A stretch of DNA of 64,000 nt from an uncultured Chryseobacterium sp. (GTDB taxonomy: Bacteria; Bacteroidota; Bacteroidia; Flavobacteriales; Weeksellaceae): contig CAJYLH010000027.1 of NCBI GenBank assembly GCA_913775525.1, positions 23,430 to 87,429 of the forward strand, in the 5' to 3' direction. Both the position numbers and the translations under genes were made by a program. The notes below the pieces were generated by a model that saw only the letters and a program-made list of their open reading frames with translations, had not been told where the DNA came from and ran no database searches. Each line of letters opens with the position of its first letter. Position 1 is the stretch's first letter. Shown here in pieces: positions 55,538 to 64,000 of the stretch.

Positions 55538-56866
55538 ATGCAGTATATCGATAATATTCTTTTCCTTATTTTGCTCATAGCCGGCTTTGGGCTGTTTGCC
55601 AGGAGTCTGCAGAAAATATACAGAAATATTACATTAGGAAGGTCTATCAACCGCAGCGACAGGAAAGACGAGCGCTGGGCTACCATGGCACGGGTTGCTA
55701 TGGGACAGAGCAAGATGGTAAAGCGCCCCATTGCGGGTATCCTGCACCTCTTTGTTTATGTAGGCTTTATTATCATTAATTTTGAACTGATTGAAATCGT
55801 TGTAGACGGGCTTTTCGGTACCCACCGTTTCCTGGCGTCTGTCATGGGGCATAGTGTATATAATTTCTTTACGGCAACGTTAGAGATCCTGGCGCTCCTG
55901 GTTATTATAGGCGTAGTGATCTTTTTTATCCGGAGAAATTTCTACGGAGTGAAAAGGCTTACGATGAAAGAACTTTTCGGATGGCCAAAGCAGGATGCCA
56001 ACTGGATCCTGATCATTGAATTTGCTTTGATGGTGGCTTTCTTTACTATGAATACTTCAGACTGGGTGCTGCAACAGCGAGGCTTATTGGCAGCGCACGG
56101 AAGTTTTCCGGTCAGTGCCAATATTTTTGCACCCCTGTTCAGCAATTTCGGAGACACGACACTGATCTATTCCGAGAGAGCTGCCTGGTGGTTCCATTTT
56201 GTAGGGATCCTTTTCTTTATGAATTACCTGTACTATTCCAAACATCTCCATATCATCTTAGCGTTTCCAAGTACATGGTATGCTAATCTGGAGAAAAGAG
56301 GAAAATTCAATAATCTGGAGTCCGTAACGAAGGAGATAAAACTGATGATGGATCCTAATGCTGATCCATACGCCGCACCTGCGGAAGGTGATGCGGCAGC
56401 AGCGCCATCAAAGTTCGGGGCAGAGGATGTATTTGACCTGAATCAGGTCCAGCTGCTGAATGCTTATTCCTGCACGGAATGCGGAAGATGTACTGCGGTA
56501 TGTCCGGCCAATATTACCGGAAAGAAATTATCCCCTAGGTTAATCCTCATGAAAACCAGAGACCGTCTGGAAGAAGTAGGAAAAAATATCGACACCAACG
56601 GCAAATTTGTAGATGACGGTAAAAAGCTTCTCAATGACTATATTACTAAAGAGGAACTTTGGGCCTGCACAACCTGTAATGCCTGTACGGAAGCCTGTCC
56701 TGTATTGCTGGACCCGCTTTCCATTATCTTTGACATGAGGCAGTTCCTGGTTATGGAACAGTCTGCAGCACCACAGGAACTTAACCTGATGATGGCCAAT
56801 GTGGAAAATAATGCGGCACCGTGGCAGTATAATCAGGCAGACCGTCTGAACTGGGCAAAGGATTAA
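55538..56866 (+). CDS. Membrane-anchored Fe-S oxidoreductase (HdrC/GlpC-like, NarI-like N-terminus)
   Basis: A 442-residue protein. The N-terminal half has about five membrane helices with histidines, resembling NarI-type cytochrome b subunits. The C-terminal half has two 4Fe-4S motifs, CTECGRCTAVCP near residue 312 and CTTCNACTEACP near 380. An Ala/Pro-rich linker (about 285-295) separates the halves. Together with the next gene (CCG domains) it forms a split HdrBC-like unit that moves electrons between a quinone pool and a soluble partner. The partner is unknown; electron-transfer flavoprotein is one candidate. Confidence 0.8.
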   Translation: MQYIDNILFLILLIAGFGLFARSLQKIYRNITLGRSINRSDRKDERWATMARVAMGQSKMVKRPIAGILHLFVYVGFIIINFELIEIVVDGLFGTHRFLASVMGHSVYNFFTATLEILALLVIIGVVIFFIRRNFYGVKRLTMKELFGWPKQDANWILIIEFALMVAFFTMNTSDWVLQQRGLLAAHGSFPVSANIFAPLFSNFGDTTLIYSERAAWWFHFVGILFFMNYLYYSKHLHIILAFPSTWYANLEKRGKFNNLESVTKEIKLMMDPNADPYAAPAEGDAAAAPSKFGAEDVFDLNQVQLLNAYSCTECGRCTAVCPANITGKKLSPRLILMKTRDRLEEVGKNIDTNGKFVDDGKKLLNDYITKEELWACTTCNACTEACPVLLDPLSIIFDMRQFLVMEQSAAPQELNLMMANVENNAAPWQYNQADRLNWAKD

Positions 56867-56887
56867 ATAATCAATTACACAATCTGA

Positions 56888-56945
56888 AAATTTGAAAATG
56901 ATCAATCGTATTTTCAAATTTCCAAATTCATACATTTTCAAATTA
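56888..56945 (+). repeat. Hairpin and repeats between the two Fe-S genes
   Basis: AAATTTGAAAAT (56888-56899) pairs perfectly with ATTTTCAAATTT (56910-56921), and ATTTTCAAATT recurs at 56934-56944. With no T tract, it is more likely an mRNA processing or stabilising hairpin than a terminator. Confidence 0.5.
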
Positions 56946-56952
56946 AGAAAAA

Positions 56953-57738
56953 ATGGATTTCAATATAAAAACAATGGCAGAGTATGCTGCCGAAGGGAAA
57001 TCACCCGAAGTTTTGTTCTGGGTGGGATGTGCAGGAAGTTTTGACGATCGTGCCAAAAAGATTACCCGCGCATTTTGCAAGATCCTGAATAAAATCGGGG
57101 TGGAATTCGGAGTACTGGGACAGGAAGAAAGCTGCACGGGAGATCCGGCTAAGCGTGCCGGCAATGAATTTGTATTCCAGATGATGGCCCTTACCAATAT
57201 TGAGGTACTGAATGCTTACGAAATCAAAAAGATTGTAACAGCCTGTCCGCACTGTTTTAATACCCTTAAAAATGAATACCCGAGCTTAGGGGGCCATTAT
57301 GAAGTTCTTCACCATACCCAGTTTCTTAAAAATCTGATGGAAGAAGGAAGGCTGAAGATTGAAGGAGGGTCTTTCAAAGGAAAAAAAATAACATTCCATG
57401 ATCCCTGTTACCTGGGCCGTGCGAACAACGAATATGAAGCTCCGAGGATGCTTCTTGAAAAACTGGATGCCGAACTGGTGGAAATGAAACGTTGCCGAAG
57501 CAACGGACTTTGTTGCGGAGCCGGCGGAGCGCAGATGTTCAAGGAACCTGAAAAAGGCAATAAGGATGTGAACATCGAAAGAACGGAAGAAGCATTATCA
57601 TTCGAGCCAAAAGTCATTGCTACCGGATGCCCGTTCTGCAACACCATGCTTACAGATGGGGTAAAACATTTTAATAAAAACACGGAAGTAGCCGTAAAAG
57701 ATATTGTAGAACTTCTGGCTGAAGCAGAAGATTTATAA
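56953..57738 (+). CDS. Fe-S oxidoreductase subunit with CCG domains (HdrB-like)
   Basis: A 261-residue soluble protein with two cysteine-rich CCG domains. The first has CAGSF and TACPHCFNTL near residue 100 and a following HDPCYLGR near 155. The second has CCGAGGAQMF near 190 and TGCPFCNTM near 222. Such domains hold noncubane or standard 4Fe-4S clusters in HdrB and GlpC/LutA proteins. It follows its membrane partner by 86 nt with a hairpin between. The electron donor is unknown. Confidence 0.85.
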   Translation: MDFNIKTMAEYAAEGKSPEVLFWVGCAGSFDDRAKKITRAFCKILNKIGVEFGVLGQEESCTGDPAKRAGNEFVFQMMALTNIEVLNAYEIKKIVTACPHCFNTLKNEYPSLGGHYEVLHHTQFLKNLMEEGRLKIEGGSFKGKKITFHDPCYLGRANNEYEAPRMLLEKLDAELVEMKRCRSNGLCCGAGGAQMFKEPEKGNKDVNIERTEEALSFEPKVIATGCPFCNTMLTDGVKHFNKNTEVAVKDIVELLAEAEDL

Positions 57739-57767
57739 ATTTGATTAAATAACGTACAGAATGAATG

Positions 57768-57800
57768 AGAACCCGGGATTCCCAGGGTTCTTTTTTCTTT
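57768..57800 (+). terminator. Intrinsic terminator of the Fe-S unit
   Basis: AGAACCC pairs with GGGTTCT, with inner CGGG...CCCA pairing, followed by T-rich TTTTTTCTTTTTTT. Confidence 0.85.
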
Positions 57801-57849
57801 TTTTATGAATCAATAATAATTCATAAATTTATACTTTAAAATATCGGAA

Positions 57850-58338
57850 ATGAAAATTGAAGAATCCAACATTGTAGAAACCAACGACTACAGAATCATC
57901 ATATACCCTGCATCAAGGCCTTTCAGCACCAAAGAAGCCAAAACCATTACTGAAAAACTCTTTGACTTCCTGGCTACCTGGGCTACTCACGGCAAGCCGC
58001 TGAGCTCGTCTTTTAAGATAGAAAAGAACCAGTTTATTGTGATCTGTGTAGATGAGGAAAAAGAGCTGGCTTCAGGATGCAGTATCGATGCATTAGGGAA
58101 ATTGATGAGGGAAATTGATGAAGAGTACCAGCTGGGACTTTTTGACCGCATGAAAGCAAGCTATGTGGAAGACGGAGCGGTAAAAACGCTGAAGCTACAG
58201 GAATTTAAATCAAAAATAAGAAGCGGTGAGCTTTCCAAAGATATACAGGTTTTTGATTTCTCAAAAAATACCTATCTGGAATTCCTGAGTAATTTTTTAC
58301 TGCCTTTTGATAAAAGCTGGGCAGCATCCATACAATAA
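57850..58338 (+). CDS. Conserved hypothetical protein (flavobacterial)
   Basis: A 162-residue soluble protein with mixed alpha/beta pattern: strand YRIIIYPASRPFS, a helix, strand FIVICVDEE, then a helical C-terminus. Such proteins are often labelled 'ABC transporter ATPase' in flavobacteria, but there is no Walker A, signature or Walker B here, so that label is unsupported. No membrane segment or signal. Single-gene unit with a terminator after it. Confidence 0.65.
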   Translation: MKIEESNIVETNDYRIIIYPASRPFSTKEAKTITEKLFDFLATWATHGKPLSSSFKIEKNQFIVICVDEEKELASGCSIDALGKLMREIDEEYQLGLFDRMKASYVEDGAVKTLKLQEFKSKIRSGELSKDIQVFDFSKNTYLEFLSNFLLPFDKSWAASIQ

Positions 58339-58360
58339 GTATCATCGTTATAAAATAAGA

Positions 58361-58390
58361 AAGTGGAAAGAGTTCCACTTTTTTTGTTTT
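58361..58390 (+). terminator. Intrinsic terminator
   Basis: AAGTGGAA / TTCCACTT stem with a 4-nt loop and at least five T. Confidence 0.85.
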
Positions 58391-58392
58391 AG

Positions 58393-58400
58393 TATATTTG
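58393..58400 (+). promoter_or_regulatory. -7 box of the polysaccharide unit
   Basis: TATATTTG, 42 nt before the glycosyltransferase ATG, just past the preceding terminator. No -33 TTG at normal spacing. Confidence 0.5.
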
Positions 58401-58442
58401 CACGGAATCTGACTGCTGAACCTGCTTTGATAAGATAAACCC

Positions 58443-59576
58443 ATGCCCAGAATACTTTTTTTAACAACAGCCCACCGGTACAATGATGACCGGATTTTTT
58501 ACCATCAGGCAAAAGAGCTGAAAAGCTGCGGGTATGAGGTAAAAATTTGTAGTCTCAGCTCAGAATATCAGGGTACTATCGATGGAATTGCCATTGAATC
58601 GTATGCTATACTGGACCAAAGCTCGGACGAAAAAGCCAGGGTATTTCAGGAGGTCTGCAATACTTTCCGTCCGGACTGCATCATCGGGTCAGAACCGCTT
58701 GCCATTATTGCTGTTAAGGAGTACCGGAAAAAATATAAAGCCAGCCTTATCTATGATATTACAGAATGGTATCCGTCGATGAGGATGGTCCGTGGATATT
58801 CTTTTTTCCTGAAAATAGTTCATGCCCTCAAGTTCCTGATGATTCAGCTGTATGCCGGTTACCTTAGTACGCACTTTATATTCGGGGAAAAGACCAAAAA
58901 GTTTCCTTTGGCCTATTGTTTCCCGTTTAAGAAAAGCATCATCCTTCCTTATTTCCCGGATGCTCAATATATTTATACAAGCATCAGGCAGCCTGAAGCC
59001 GGTAAAATAAAGCTGTGTTACACGGGGCAGATCTCAGCAGAAAAGGGAATAGGGAACTTTTTTAATGCGGTTGACCGCCTTCGGAAGCTTAGGCCAGGTT
59101 TACATATTTCCATACTCATTATCGGAGGAACCCGGACAGAAAAAGACCAGGCCTATTTTGATGCCCTTCTGGAGAAATACCAATGGGAAGACATCAGTAT
59201 CCGTAAACCAGCCTCTTTCGAGACGTTTACGGAAGCGTATTCTGAGGCAGACATCTGTTTTGATCTCAGGGAAATCAATTTTGAAAACCATCACTGCCTT
59301 CCGATTAAGATATTTTATTATGCTGCTTCCGGTAAACCGGTGATCTACAGTGATCTGAAAGCAACCCGGCAGTTTGTGGATATCTCAAGGTTCGGGTTTT
59401 TGGTTGATCCCGAAAATGCCGATTTGATAGCTCAAAAAATAATGGCCTATATGGATGATCCTACACTGTATACTGCCCATGCCCATGGAGCAAGAGCGGT
59501 ATTTGAGGAACAGTACAATTGGGCTGCGATTAAAAATTCATTGACGGAATTTGTCAAAAAATCAATCCTGAAATGA
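58443..59576 (+). CDS. GT4-type glycosyltransferase
   Basis: A 377-residue enzyme with two Rossmann-like halves. The C-terminal half (about 175-355) has KIKLCYTGQISAEKG, the strand-helix leading to EADICFDLRE, and the acidic motif region LPIKIFYYAASGKPVIYSDL, as in GT-B family 4 enzymes. The sugar and acceptor are unknown. It overlaps the flippase gene by 4 nt, so both belong to a surface polysaccharide or cell-wall glycan pathway. Confidence 0.85.
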   Translation: MPRILFLTTAHRYNDDRIFYHQAKELKSCGYEVKICSLSSEYQGTIDGIAIESYAILDQSSDEKARVFQEVCNTFRPDCIIGSEPLAIIAVKEYRKKYKASLIYDITEWYPSMRMVRGYSFFLKIVHALKFLMIQLYAGYLSTHFIFGEKTKKFPLAYCFPFKKSIILPYFPDAQYIYTSIRQPEAGKIKLCYTGQISAEKGIGNFFNAVDRLRKLRPGLHISILIIGGTRTEKDQAYFDALLEKYQWEDISIRKPASFETFTEAYSEADICFDLREINFENHHCLPIKIFYYAASGKPVIYSDLKATRQFVDISRFGFLVDPENADLIAQKIMAYMDDPTLYTAHAHGARAVFEEQYNWAAIKNSLTEFVKKSILK

Positions 59577-60826
59577 AGCATGCCACCCTCCTGAAAACTT
59601 TTGTTTCCCGCTTCCTGATTCTGATATTGAATTTCGGGCTGGTTGTATACTCCACGAATATGTGGGGCAGCGAAGGAAAGGGAGTGATTTCTATTGTCAT
59701 TGCCGACTTAACGGTAATCAGTTTCTTTGCCAGCATTTTTGCAGGCAGCAGCATCACTTATTTTGCGCCTAAATATAAAACGGAACAGATCCTTCTGTAT
59801 GCCTATACCTGGTCCTTGCTGGTCGGGATAACCATTCCTTTGCTGTTTGCATGTACAAAAGATACCGGGCATTTAGGCTATCTCATCGGATTGTCTGTTT
59901 CATCATCCCTGCTGGCTGCCAATGTCAATCTTTTTGTGGGCCAGAAGAACATCAGGATGTTTAATATCTATACGATCCTGCAACAGGCGGTCCATATTGC
60001 TTTCATCGGTATCATGGTCTATGGCATCGGGGCTAGATCCGTTTCCTCTTATTTCTTAGCCCAGATCGCTTGTTACAGTGTGTTGTTCTTCACCAGCCTT
60101 TACCAGATTATGAAAGACAGGCCGTTGCCAGAATTTTCTTTTTCCGGGACCATATTGCATTCTCTGTTCAGCTATGGCTGGAAAACGCAGCTGAGTGCCT
60201 TTTTTCAGTTCCTGAATAACCGGTTGTCCTTTTATTTCCTGGAATATTTCCGCGGCATGATGAGTGTAGGCGTATTTTCAGTGGGGGTCGCATTCTCGGA
60301 AGCCATCTGGACGGTAAGCAGGAGCCTGTCGGTAATTCTATATGCCGATGTGGTCAACAGCAGTAATTCTGATGCAGCGATTCAGAAAGCTAAAATTTCC
60401 ATGAGGATCAGTTTCCTGATTACTTTACTGTTCATTGCCATCATTCTTTTGGTGCCGTCTCACTGGTATGCCCTCATCTTTGGAAAGGATTTTTCACAGG
60501 TTAAGAAAATTACGCTGCTCTTGGCTCCCGGTATCATGGCTATTGCAGTCAGCAACATCATCGGATACTATTTCGCGGGGATCAATAAACTGAGGATTTT
60601 AAATATGAAATCCCTGATAGGACTTATTTTTACTCTGGTTTCTTCTTTCATGATCATTCCGCGGTGGGGGATCGCGGGAGCCTGTATTATTACCTCTGTT
60701 TCCTACTGTCTTTCCTCTTCATTGCTGTTCTGGAGGTTTTATCAGGGGACTCCTTTTTACTTTAGCGATTTTATCCTTTCCCGCTCGGAAATGCAGATAT
60801 TAGTAAATAAAATCTTGAAGAAATAA
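59573..60826 (+). CDS. Polysaccharide flippase (Wzx/MATE-like)
   Basis: A 417-residue membrane protein with about 12 hydrophobic helices spread evenly, the layout of Wzx-type oligosaccharide flippases (MOP superfamily). The start ATG overlaps the glycosyltransferase stop by 4 nt, coupling the two. It should move a lipid-linked glycan across the inner membrane. No polymerase or ligase gene is adjacent; the sugar transferase at 38.5 kb could supply its substrate. Confidence 0.85.
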   Translation: MKHATLLKTFVSRFLILILNFGLVVYSTNMWGSEGKGVISIVIADLTVISFFASIFAGSSITYFAPKYKTEQILLYAYTWSLLVGITIPLLFACTKDTGHLGYLIGLSVSSSLLAANVNLFVGQKNIRMFNIYTILQQAVHIAFIGIMVYGIGARSVSSYFLAQIACYSVLFFTSLYQIMKDRPLPEFSFSGTILHSLFSYGWKTQLSAFFQFLNNRLSFYFLEYFRGMMSVGVFSVGVAFSEAIWTVSRSLSVILYADVVNSSNSDAAIQKAKISMRISFLITLLFIAIILLVPSHWYALIFGKDFSQVKKITLLLAPGIMAIAVSNIIGYYFAGINKLRILNMKSLIGLIFTLVSSFMIIPRWGIAGACIITSVSYCLSSSLLFWRFYQGTPFYFSDFILSRSEMQILVNKILKK

Positions 60827-60845
60827 AACTTAAGTTCTATCTTTG
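60815..60845 (+). promoter_or_regulatory. Promoter of the lipoprotein gene at 60851
   Basis: TTG at 60815-60817, a 20-nt spacer and TATCTTTG at 60838-60845. The box ends 5 nt before the ATG, so the mRNA may be leaderless. Confidence 0.7.
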
Positions 60846-60850
60846 TTGGG

Positions 60851-61351
60851 ATGAGAAACGTCTTTTTCGGTACAGCACTGGTTCTTTTCGCACTTCTGAG
60901 CTGCAGGAGTGACGAAGATTCTGTTCAGAATATTGATCAGATCCTGAATATCTATATTAAAAACAGTGCAGGGCAGGATTTACTGAATGCCAAGAAAAGC
61001 GGTTCTTTTTCAGGCTATAACATGACGGACATATTCGGGACTGTAGATAATGCACCGGTAAACAACACGCTTAAAGTAACTGCTGATTCACTGTATTATA
61101 TCGAATACATTGCAGGAGCAAGGAGGGTTACGCTGGATTCCGTAAGCCCGGACAACAGGACCTACCGTTCCAGGATCAATGTTTCTTTAAGAAGGACACA
61201 GAACAATGTGACCGATACCATCAATGATATCCTTGAGATCCAGTACCGCTGGACACCTTCGGTATTTGAAGTCTCAAAGGTCTACTACAACAACGATCTT
61301 AAATTCACCAAGCAGCCGGGATCGCCCAATGTGGTTACTATCATAAAATAA
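60851..61351 (+). CDS. Lipoprotein of unknown function
   Basis: A 166-residue lipoprotein with lipobox ALLSC near residue 18. The mature part is beta-rich with several NN/DT stretches and no named domain. Its start ATG comes 5 nt after a full promoter, leaving almost no 5' leader. It is separate from the upstream polysaccharide pair by that promoter. A C-terminal beta strand pattern is compatible with a surface-exposed protein. Confidence 0.7.
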   Translation: MRNVFFGTALVLFALLSCRSDEDSVQNIDQILNIYIKNSAGQDLLNAKKSGSFSGYNMTDIFGTVDNAPVNNTLKVTADSLYYIEYIAGARRVTLDSVSPDNRTYRSRINVSLRRTQNNVTDTINDILEIQYRWTPSVFEVSKVYYNNDLKFTKQPGSPNVVTIIK

Positions 61352-61353
61352 AG

Positions 61354-61361
61354 TACATTTG
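61354..61361 (+). promoter_or_regulatory. -7 box of serS
   Basis: TACATTTG, a perfect TAnnTTTG match 52 nt before the serS ATG. No -33 TTG at standard spacing. Confidence 0.45.
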
Positions 61362-61413
61362 CAAATGGTTAGCCCATAAAAAGCTAATTTCTAATATTTA
61401 ACATCTCAACACA

Positions 61414-62682
61414 ATGTTACAGGTTAATTTTTTGCGCGACAATAAAGAACGCGTTTTAGAAGGTCTAAAAAAAAGGCAATTCAAGAATCTTGAGTTGGTA
61501 GATGAAGCGATTGCTACCGACGATGAAAGAAAAAAAATTCAGTTTGAACTGGATTCCCAGCTTGCTGAGATCAACAAAATCTCGAAAGAGATCGGTCTTT
61601 TAATGAAAGAAGGGAAAAAAGAAGAAGCTGAATCTGCAAAATCTAAAACAGCACAATACAAAGAGTCGAGTAAAGAATTACAGTCCCAGCTGGATGTAAA
61701 AGAACAGACATTATTGAATATCTTATATCAGGTTCCCAATATTCCTTATGAACTGGTGAAAGGTGGCGTATCGGCAGACGATAATGAAATTATTTATCAG
61801 TCCCATGATGTGGAAGGACTGGGGGAAGGTGCTGTTCCGCACTGGGAACTGGCTAAGAAATACAACCTTATCGATTTTGAATTGGGGGTAAAAATTGCCG
61901 GTGCAGGGTTTCCGGTATACCTTGGAAAGGGAGCGAGGCTGCAAAGGGCTTTAGTTCAGTATTTCCTTGATAAGAATATCGAAAAGGGATATATGGAAGT
62001 CAATCCGCCTCACGTAGTGAATGAAGCTTCCGGATATGGGACAGGGCAATTGCCGGATAAGGAAGGACAGATGTACCACATTGGTCAGGATGACCTTTAC
62101 CTCATTCCTACAGCAGAAGTTCCGGTAACGAATCTTTACCGCGATGTTTTGCTGGATGAAAAGGACCTTCCGATCAAGAATACAGCTTTTTCCCAATGTT
62201 ACAGGAGGGAAGCGGGAAGCTACGGAGCTCATGTACGCGGCCTGAACCGTCTTCACCAGTTTGAAAAGGTGGAGATCGTAAGGATCGAAAAGCCTGAAAA
62301 TTCGTATGCTGTCCTGGAAGAAATGGTTGAGCACATCAAAGAAATCCTGACAGACCTTGAGCTGCCGTACAGAGTTTTAAGGCTGTGCGGAGGCGACACC
62401 GGATTTGCTGCTGCCATGACCTACGACTTTGAGGTGTGGAGTGCTGCCCAGGAGAAATGGCTCGAAGTAAGCTCTGTGTCTAACTTCGAAACATTCCAGG
62501 CCAACCGTCTGAAATGCCGTTATAAAACCGACGGGAAGTCACAGCTCGTGCATACCCTGAACGGCTCAGCGATGGCACTTCCCAGAATTATGGCAGCGCT
62601 GCTGGAAAACAACCAGACCGCAGAAGGCATCAGGCTTCCGAAAAAAGTCGCTGAATATGCGAGATTCGATTTAATCAGTTAA
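61414..62682 (+). CDS. serS: Serine-tRNA ligase
   Basis: SerRS charges tRNA-Ser. The 422 residues hold an N-terminal coiled-coil arm (about 1-110) that holds the tRNA, then the class II catalytic core. Motif 2 is visible at FSQCYRREAGSYG near residue 260 and motif 3 at NGSAMALPRIMAALLEN near 390. PTAEVPVTNLYRDVLL precedes motif 2. Length and order are standard. It is followed by a terminator. Confidence 0.96.
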   Translation: MLQVNFLRDNKERVLEGLKKRQFKNLELVDEAIATDDERKKIQFELDSQLAEINKISKEIGLLMKEGKKEEAESAKSKTAQYKESSKELQSQLDVKEQTLLNILYQVPNIPYELVKGGVSADDNEIIYQSHDVEGLGEGAVPHWELAKKYNLIDFELGVKIAGAGFPVYLGKGARLQRALVQYFLDKNIEKGYMEVNPPHVVNEASGYGTGQLPDKEGQMYHIGQDDLYLIPTAEVPVTNLYRDVLLDEKDLPIKNTAFSQCYRREAGSYGAHVRGLNRLHQFEKVEIVRIEKPENSYAVLEEMVEHIKEILTDLELPYRVLRLCGGDTGFAAAMTYDFEVWSAAQEKWLEVSSVSNFETFQANRLKCRYKTDGKSQLVHTLNGSAMALPRIMAALLENNQTAEGIRLPKKVAEYARFDLIS

Positions 62683-62689
62683 TGATATA

Positions 62690-62715
62690 ATACCCTTATT
62701 AAAAGGGTATTTTTT
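62690..62715 (+). terminator. Intrinsic terminator of serS
   Basis: ATACCCTT / AAGGGTAT stem with a 5-nt loop and six T. Confidence 0.9.
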
Positions 62716-62749
62716 ATGGGAATATTTTTTATTAAGAAATAAGAAGATC

Positions 62750-63463
62750 ATGAAAAAACGCAATTTTATCAGCCTGTCATGTATGGTTTTACTCCTGTCT
62801 TTTCTATCGTTGAGTGCAGAACCTCTAAAATGTAAAGCAAGAACGGTTACTGTTGCGGGTCTCATCGTAGATGCCATTACCCGTGCTCCTTTAGCGGATG
62901 CAAAAGTATATGGGGAAACGGGAAATTTTATTGCCTCAACAGATTCCAGAGGATATTTTAAAGGAACTGTCAGTAATCTGCGGGGAGGGCCTGTCCGTTT
63001 CAGTATAAAAATTGAAAAAGAAGGTTACTCTTCATTTACACAAAAAGAACATTGGGCAGATATGGGTGATGATATTTCTGCCATCTATTATTTCGGATTG
63101 GAGAAGAAAGCTGGCGGAAAACGGAATAAGGCATTCTCCGAACTCATTTCCCGCACTAAAGATACCTCATATGCATCCGTTGTATCTGGCTTCAGCAAAT
63201 TTGAAGAGCAACTGAATTTCAGGGACGGCCTGGAAGCGGCCAAGGAAGGAAATGAAAAGGTTTTTATTACGATAGGTGACCAATACTTTCTGGTCAATGA
63301 TTCAGGATGGATACTGCTGACCTCACCAAAGGATAAAATATCCGTGGATGGAAAGAGAATAGTAACTGCTTCTGAAATCAATTCCAAACTGAAACGGAAA
63401 CAGATCAGGAGGATGACTCCATCCGGATCAAAAGATTTTTCCTTTGAAGTGTATACCAGGTAA
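62750..63463 (+). CDS. Secreted protein with carboxypeptidase-regulatory-like domain
   Basis: A 237-residue secreted protein (signal peptide with cleavage near LSAEP, residue 24). Residues 35-100 form a carboxypeptidase regulatory-like beta-sandwich (VTVAGLIVDAITRAPLADAKVY...TDSRGYF), common at the N-termini of TonB-linked and envelope proteins. The rest is unrecognised. The downstream gene is also an envelope protein. Ends at a UUCG-capped terminator. Confidence 0.75.
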   Translation: MKKRNFISLSCMVLLLSFLSLSAEPLKCKARTVTVAGLIVDAITRAPLADAKVYGETGNFIASTDSRGYFKGTVSNLRGGPVRFSIKIEKEGYSSFTQKEHWADMGDDISAIYYFGLEKKAGGKRNKAFSELISRTKDTSYASVVSGFSKFEEQLNFRDGLEAAKEGNEKVFITIGDQYFLVNDSGWILLTSPKDKISVDGKRIVTASEINSKLKRKQIRRMTPSGSKDFSFEVYTR

Positions 63464-63486
63464 TACCATACAGATCATAAAAACAG

Positions 63487-63513
63487 ACCACCTTCGGGTG
63501 GTTTTTGTTTTTC
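63487..63513 (+). terminator. Intrinsic terminator with UUCG loop
   Basis: ACCACC (63487-63492) pairs with GGTGGT (63497-63502) around a TTCG tetraloop, followed by TTTTTGTTTTT. Confidence 0.9.
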
Positions 63514-63630
63514 GGGAGTAGCGAGTAATCTGAACTTATATTTTGGACATTTGCAAATAACATTTTTGTTTTTTCTGCTCACTTTGTTGTGATTGAAAAT
63601 TTTTTATATATTTAAACCACTAAAAACAAA

Positions 63631-64000
63631 ATGCTTATGATGAGAAAATTAATTTCTTGGCTGTCTTTCATGATGGCTTTCTGCCTTGTACTGCTTTCCT
63701 GTGTCCATGATGAGATCTATACGGCTTCCGATCCGGCTTCTAAGGAATACCATTCCAAAAGCCTCTGGAGAGAAGATGAGAAGTATATTAAAAATGTCAT
63801 AAAGGTCTACCTGCAATACCATGAAGAAATAAAAAAGGGAGCCGGTGAACCGATGTGGGACTATGCGATGACTATGGACCGCTTTGATGAAAGCTTCCTG
63901 ATGGTTCCGGTGGCTGAGCAAGGAAAAGTTGTTGCGGTACTGAATGTGCCGAGGAAAGGACAGAAGGTTTATTTTACCTATACCCAGGTACAGAATGATA
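63631..64000 (+). CDS. Lipoprotein, truncated by the window end
   Basis: An ORF starting at 63631 (alternative ATG 63637) is open to the last base, about 123 codons without a stop. It begins with a signal peptide and a lipobox LLSC near residue 24, followed by VHDEIYTASDP. The visible mature part is charged and mixed in structure. No family is recognised. Confidence 0.65.
   Translation, partial: MLMMRKLISWLSFMMAFCLVLLSCVHDEIYTASDPASKEYHSKSLWREDEKYIKNVIKVYLQYHEEIKKGAGEPMWDYAMTMDRFDESFLMVPVAEQGKVVAVLNVPRKGQKVYFTYTQVQND

Noticed and set aside
57850-58338. ABC transporter ATPase annotation
   Set aside because: No Walker A, signature or Walker B motif in the 162 residues.

Overview
The window looks like chromosomal DNA of a Flavobacteriia member of the Chryseobacterium type (Weeksellaceae). 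Four things point there: T9SS C-terminal sorting domains on secreted proteins; promoters of the Bacteroidota form TTG-N18-20-TAnnTTTG with few Shine-Dalgarno sequences; the block bamD-rpoZ-coaBC-DUF4835-recN; and many DUF families typical of Bacteroidota. No rRNA or tRNA gene, IS element, CRISPR array or prophage was seen. Genes are closely packed, and many units end in clear hairpin-plus-T terminators.

Layout. 0-7.7 kb: envelope assembly, transcription and coenzyme A core genes, recN, and an ABC exporter pair. 7.8-10.1 kb: an ECF sigma factor, a probable anti-sigma protein and a secreted barrel-like protein. 10.2-13.3 kb: two unrelated fumarases, class II and class I, transcribed divergently. 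13.4-25.9 kb: a serine hydrolase behind a twin inverted-repeat operator, an AraC regulator, two T9SS-exported proteins (one a GH13 amylase), prfA, an S9 peptidase and an AT-rich lipoprotein. 26-34.4 kb: methylmalonyl-CoA mutase and, 5 kb on, its chaperone MeaB. Between them lies an RNA-repair/ribosome-rescue cluster (rtcB, a nucleotidyltransferase-fold gene, prfH, a TPR gene) and two small lipoprotein cytochromes c. 34.4-43.7 kb: M48 protease, Mla-like ABC transporter with a barrel protein, sugar transferase, queE, folD, a RelE-type toxin-antitoxin pair and pgi. 43.8-52 kb: GH125 mannosidase, DUF4349 lipoprotein, acyl-CoA dehydrogenase, a double-glycine Cys-rich peptide, an AI-2E exporter-family protein and lon. 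52.3-64 kb: PpiD, an MCE/MlaD protein, a two-gene Fe-S oxidoreductase, polysaccharide genes (glycosyltransferase and flippase), serS, and envelope proteins, the last cut by the window end.

The most interesting region is 28.7-32.6 kb. RtcB reseals broken RNA, and PrfH is a release-factor paralogue that frees ribosomes damaged in the 16S decoding centre. Here the pair is joined by a pol-beta-fold nucleotidyltransferase with an intact acidic triad and by a basic-tailed TPR protein. The cluster is preceded by a perfect 16-bp palindrome, a promoter, a 25-codon ORF and an intrinsic terminator, which together look like a regulated leader. The RtcB-PrfH pairing is established. The two extra genes and the leader are what deserve testing.
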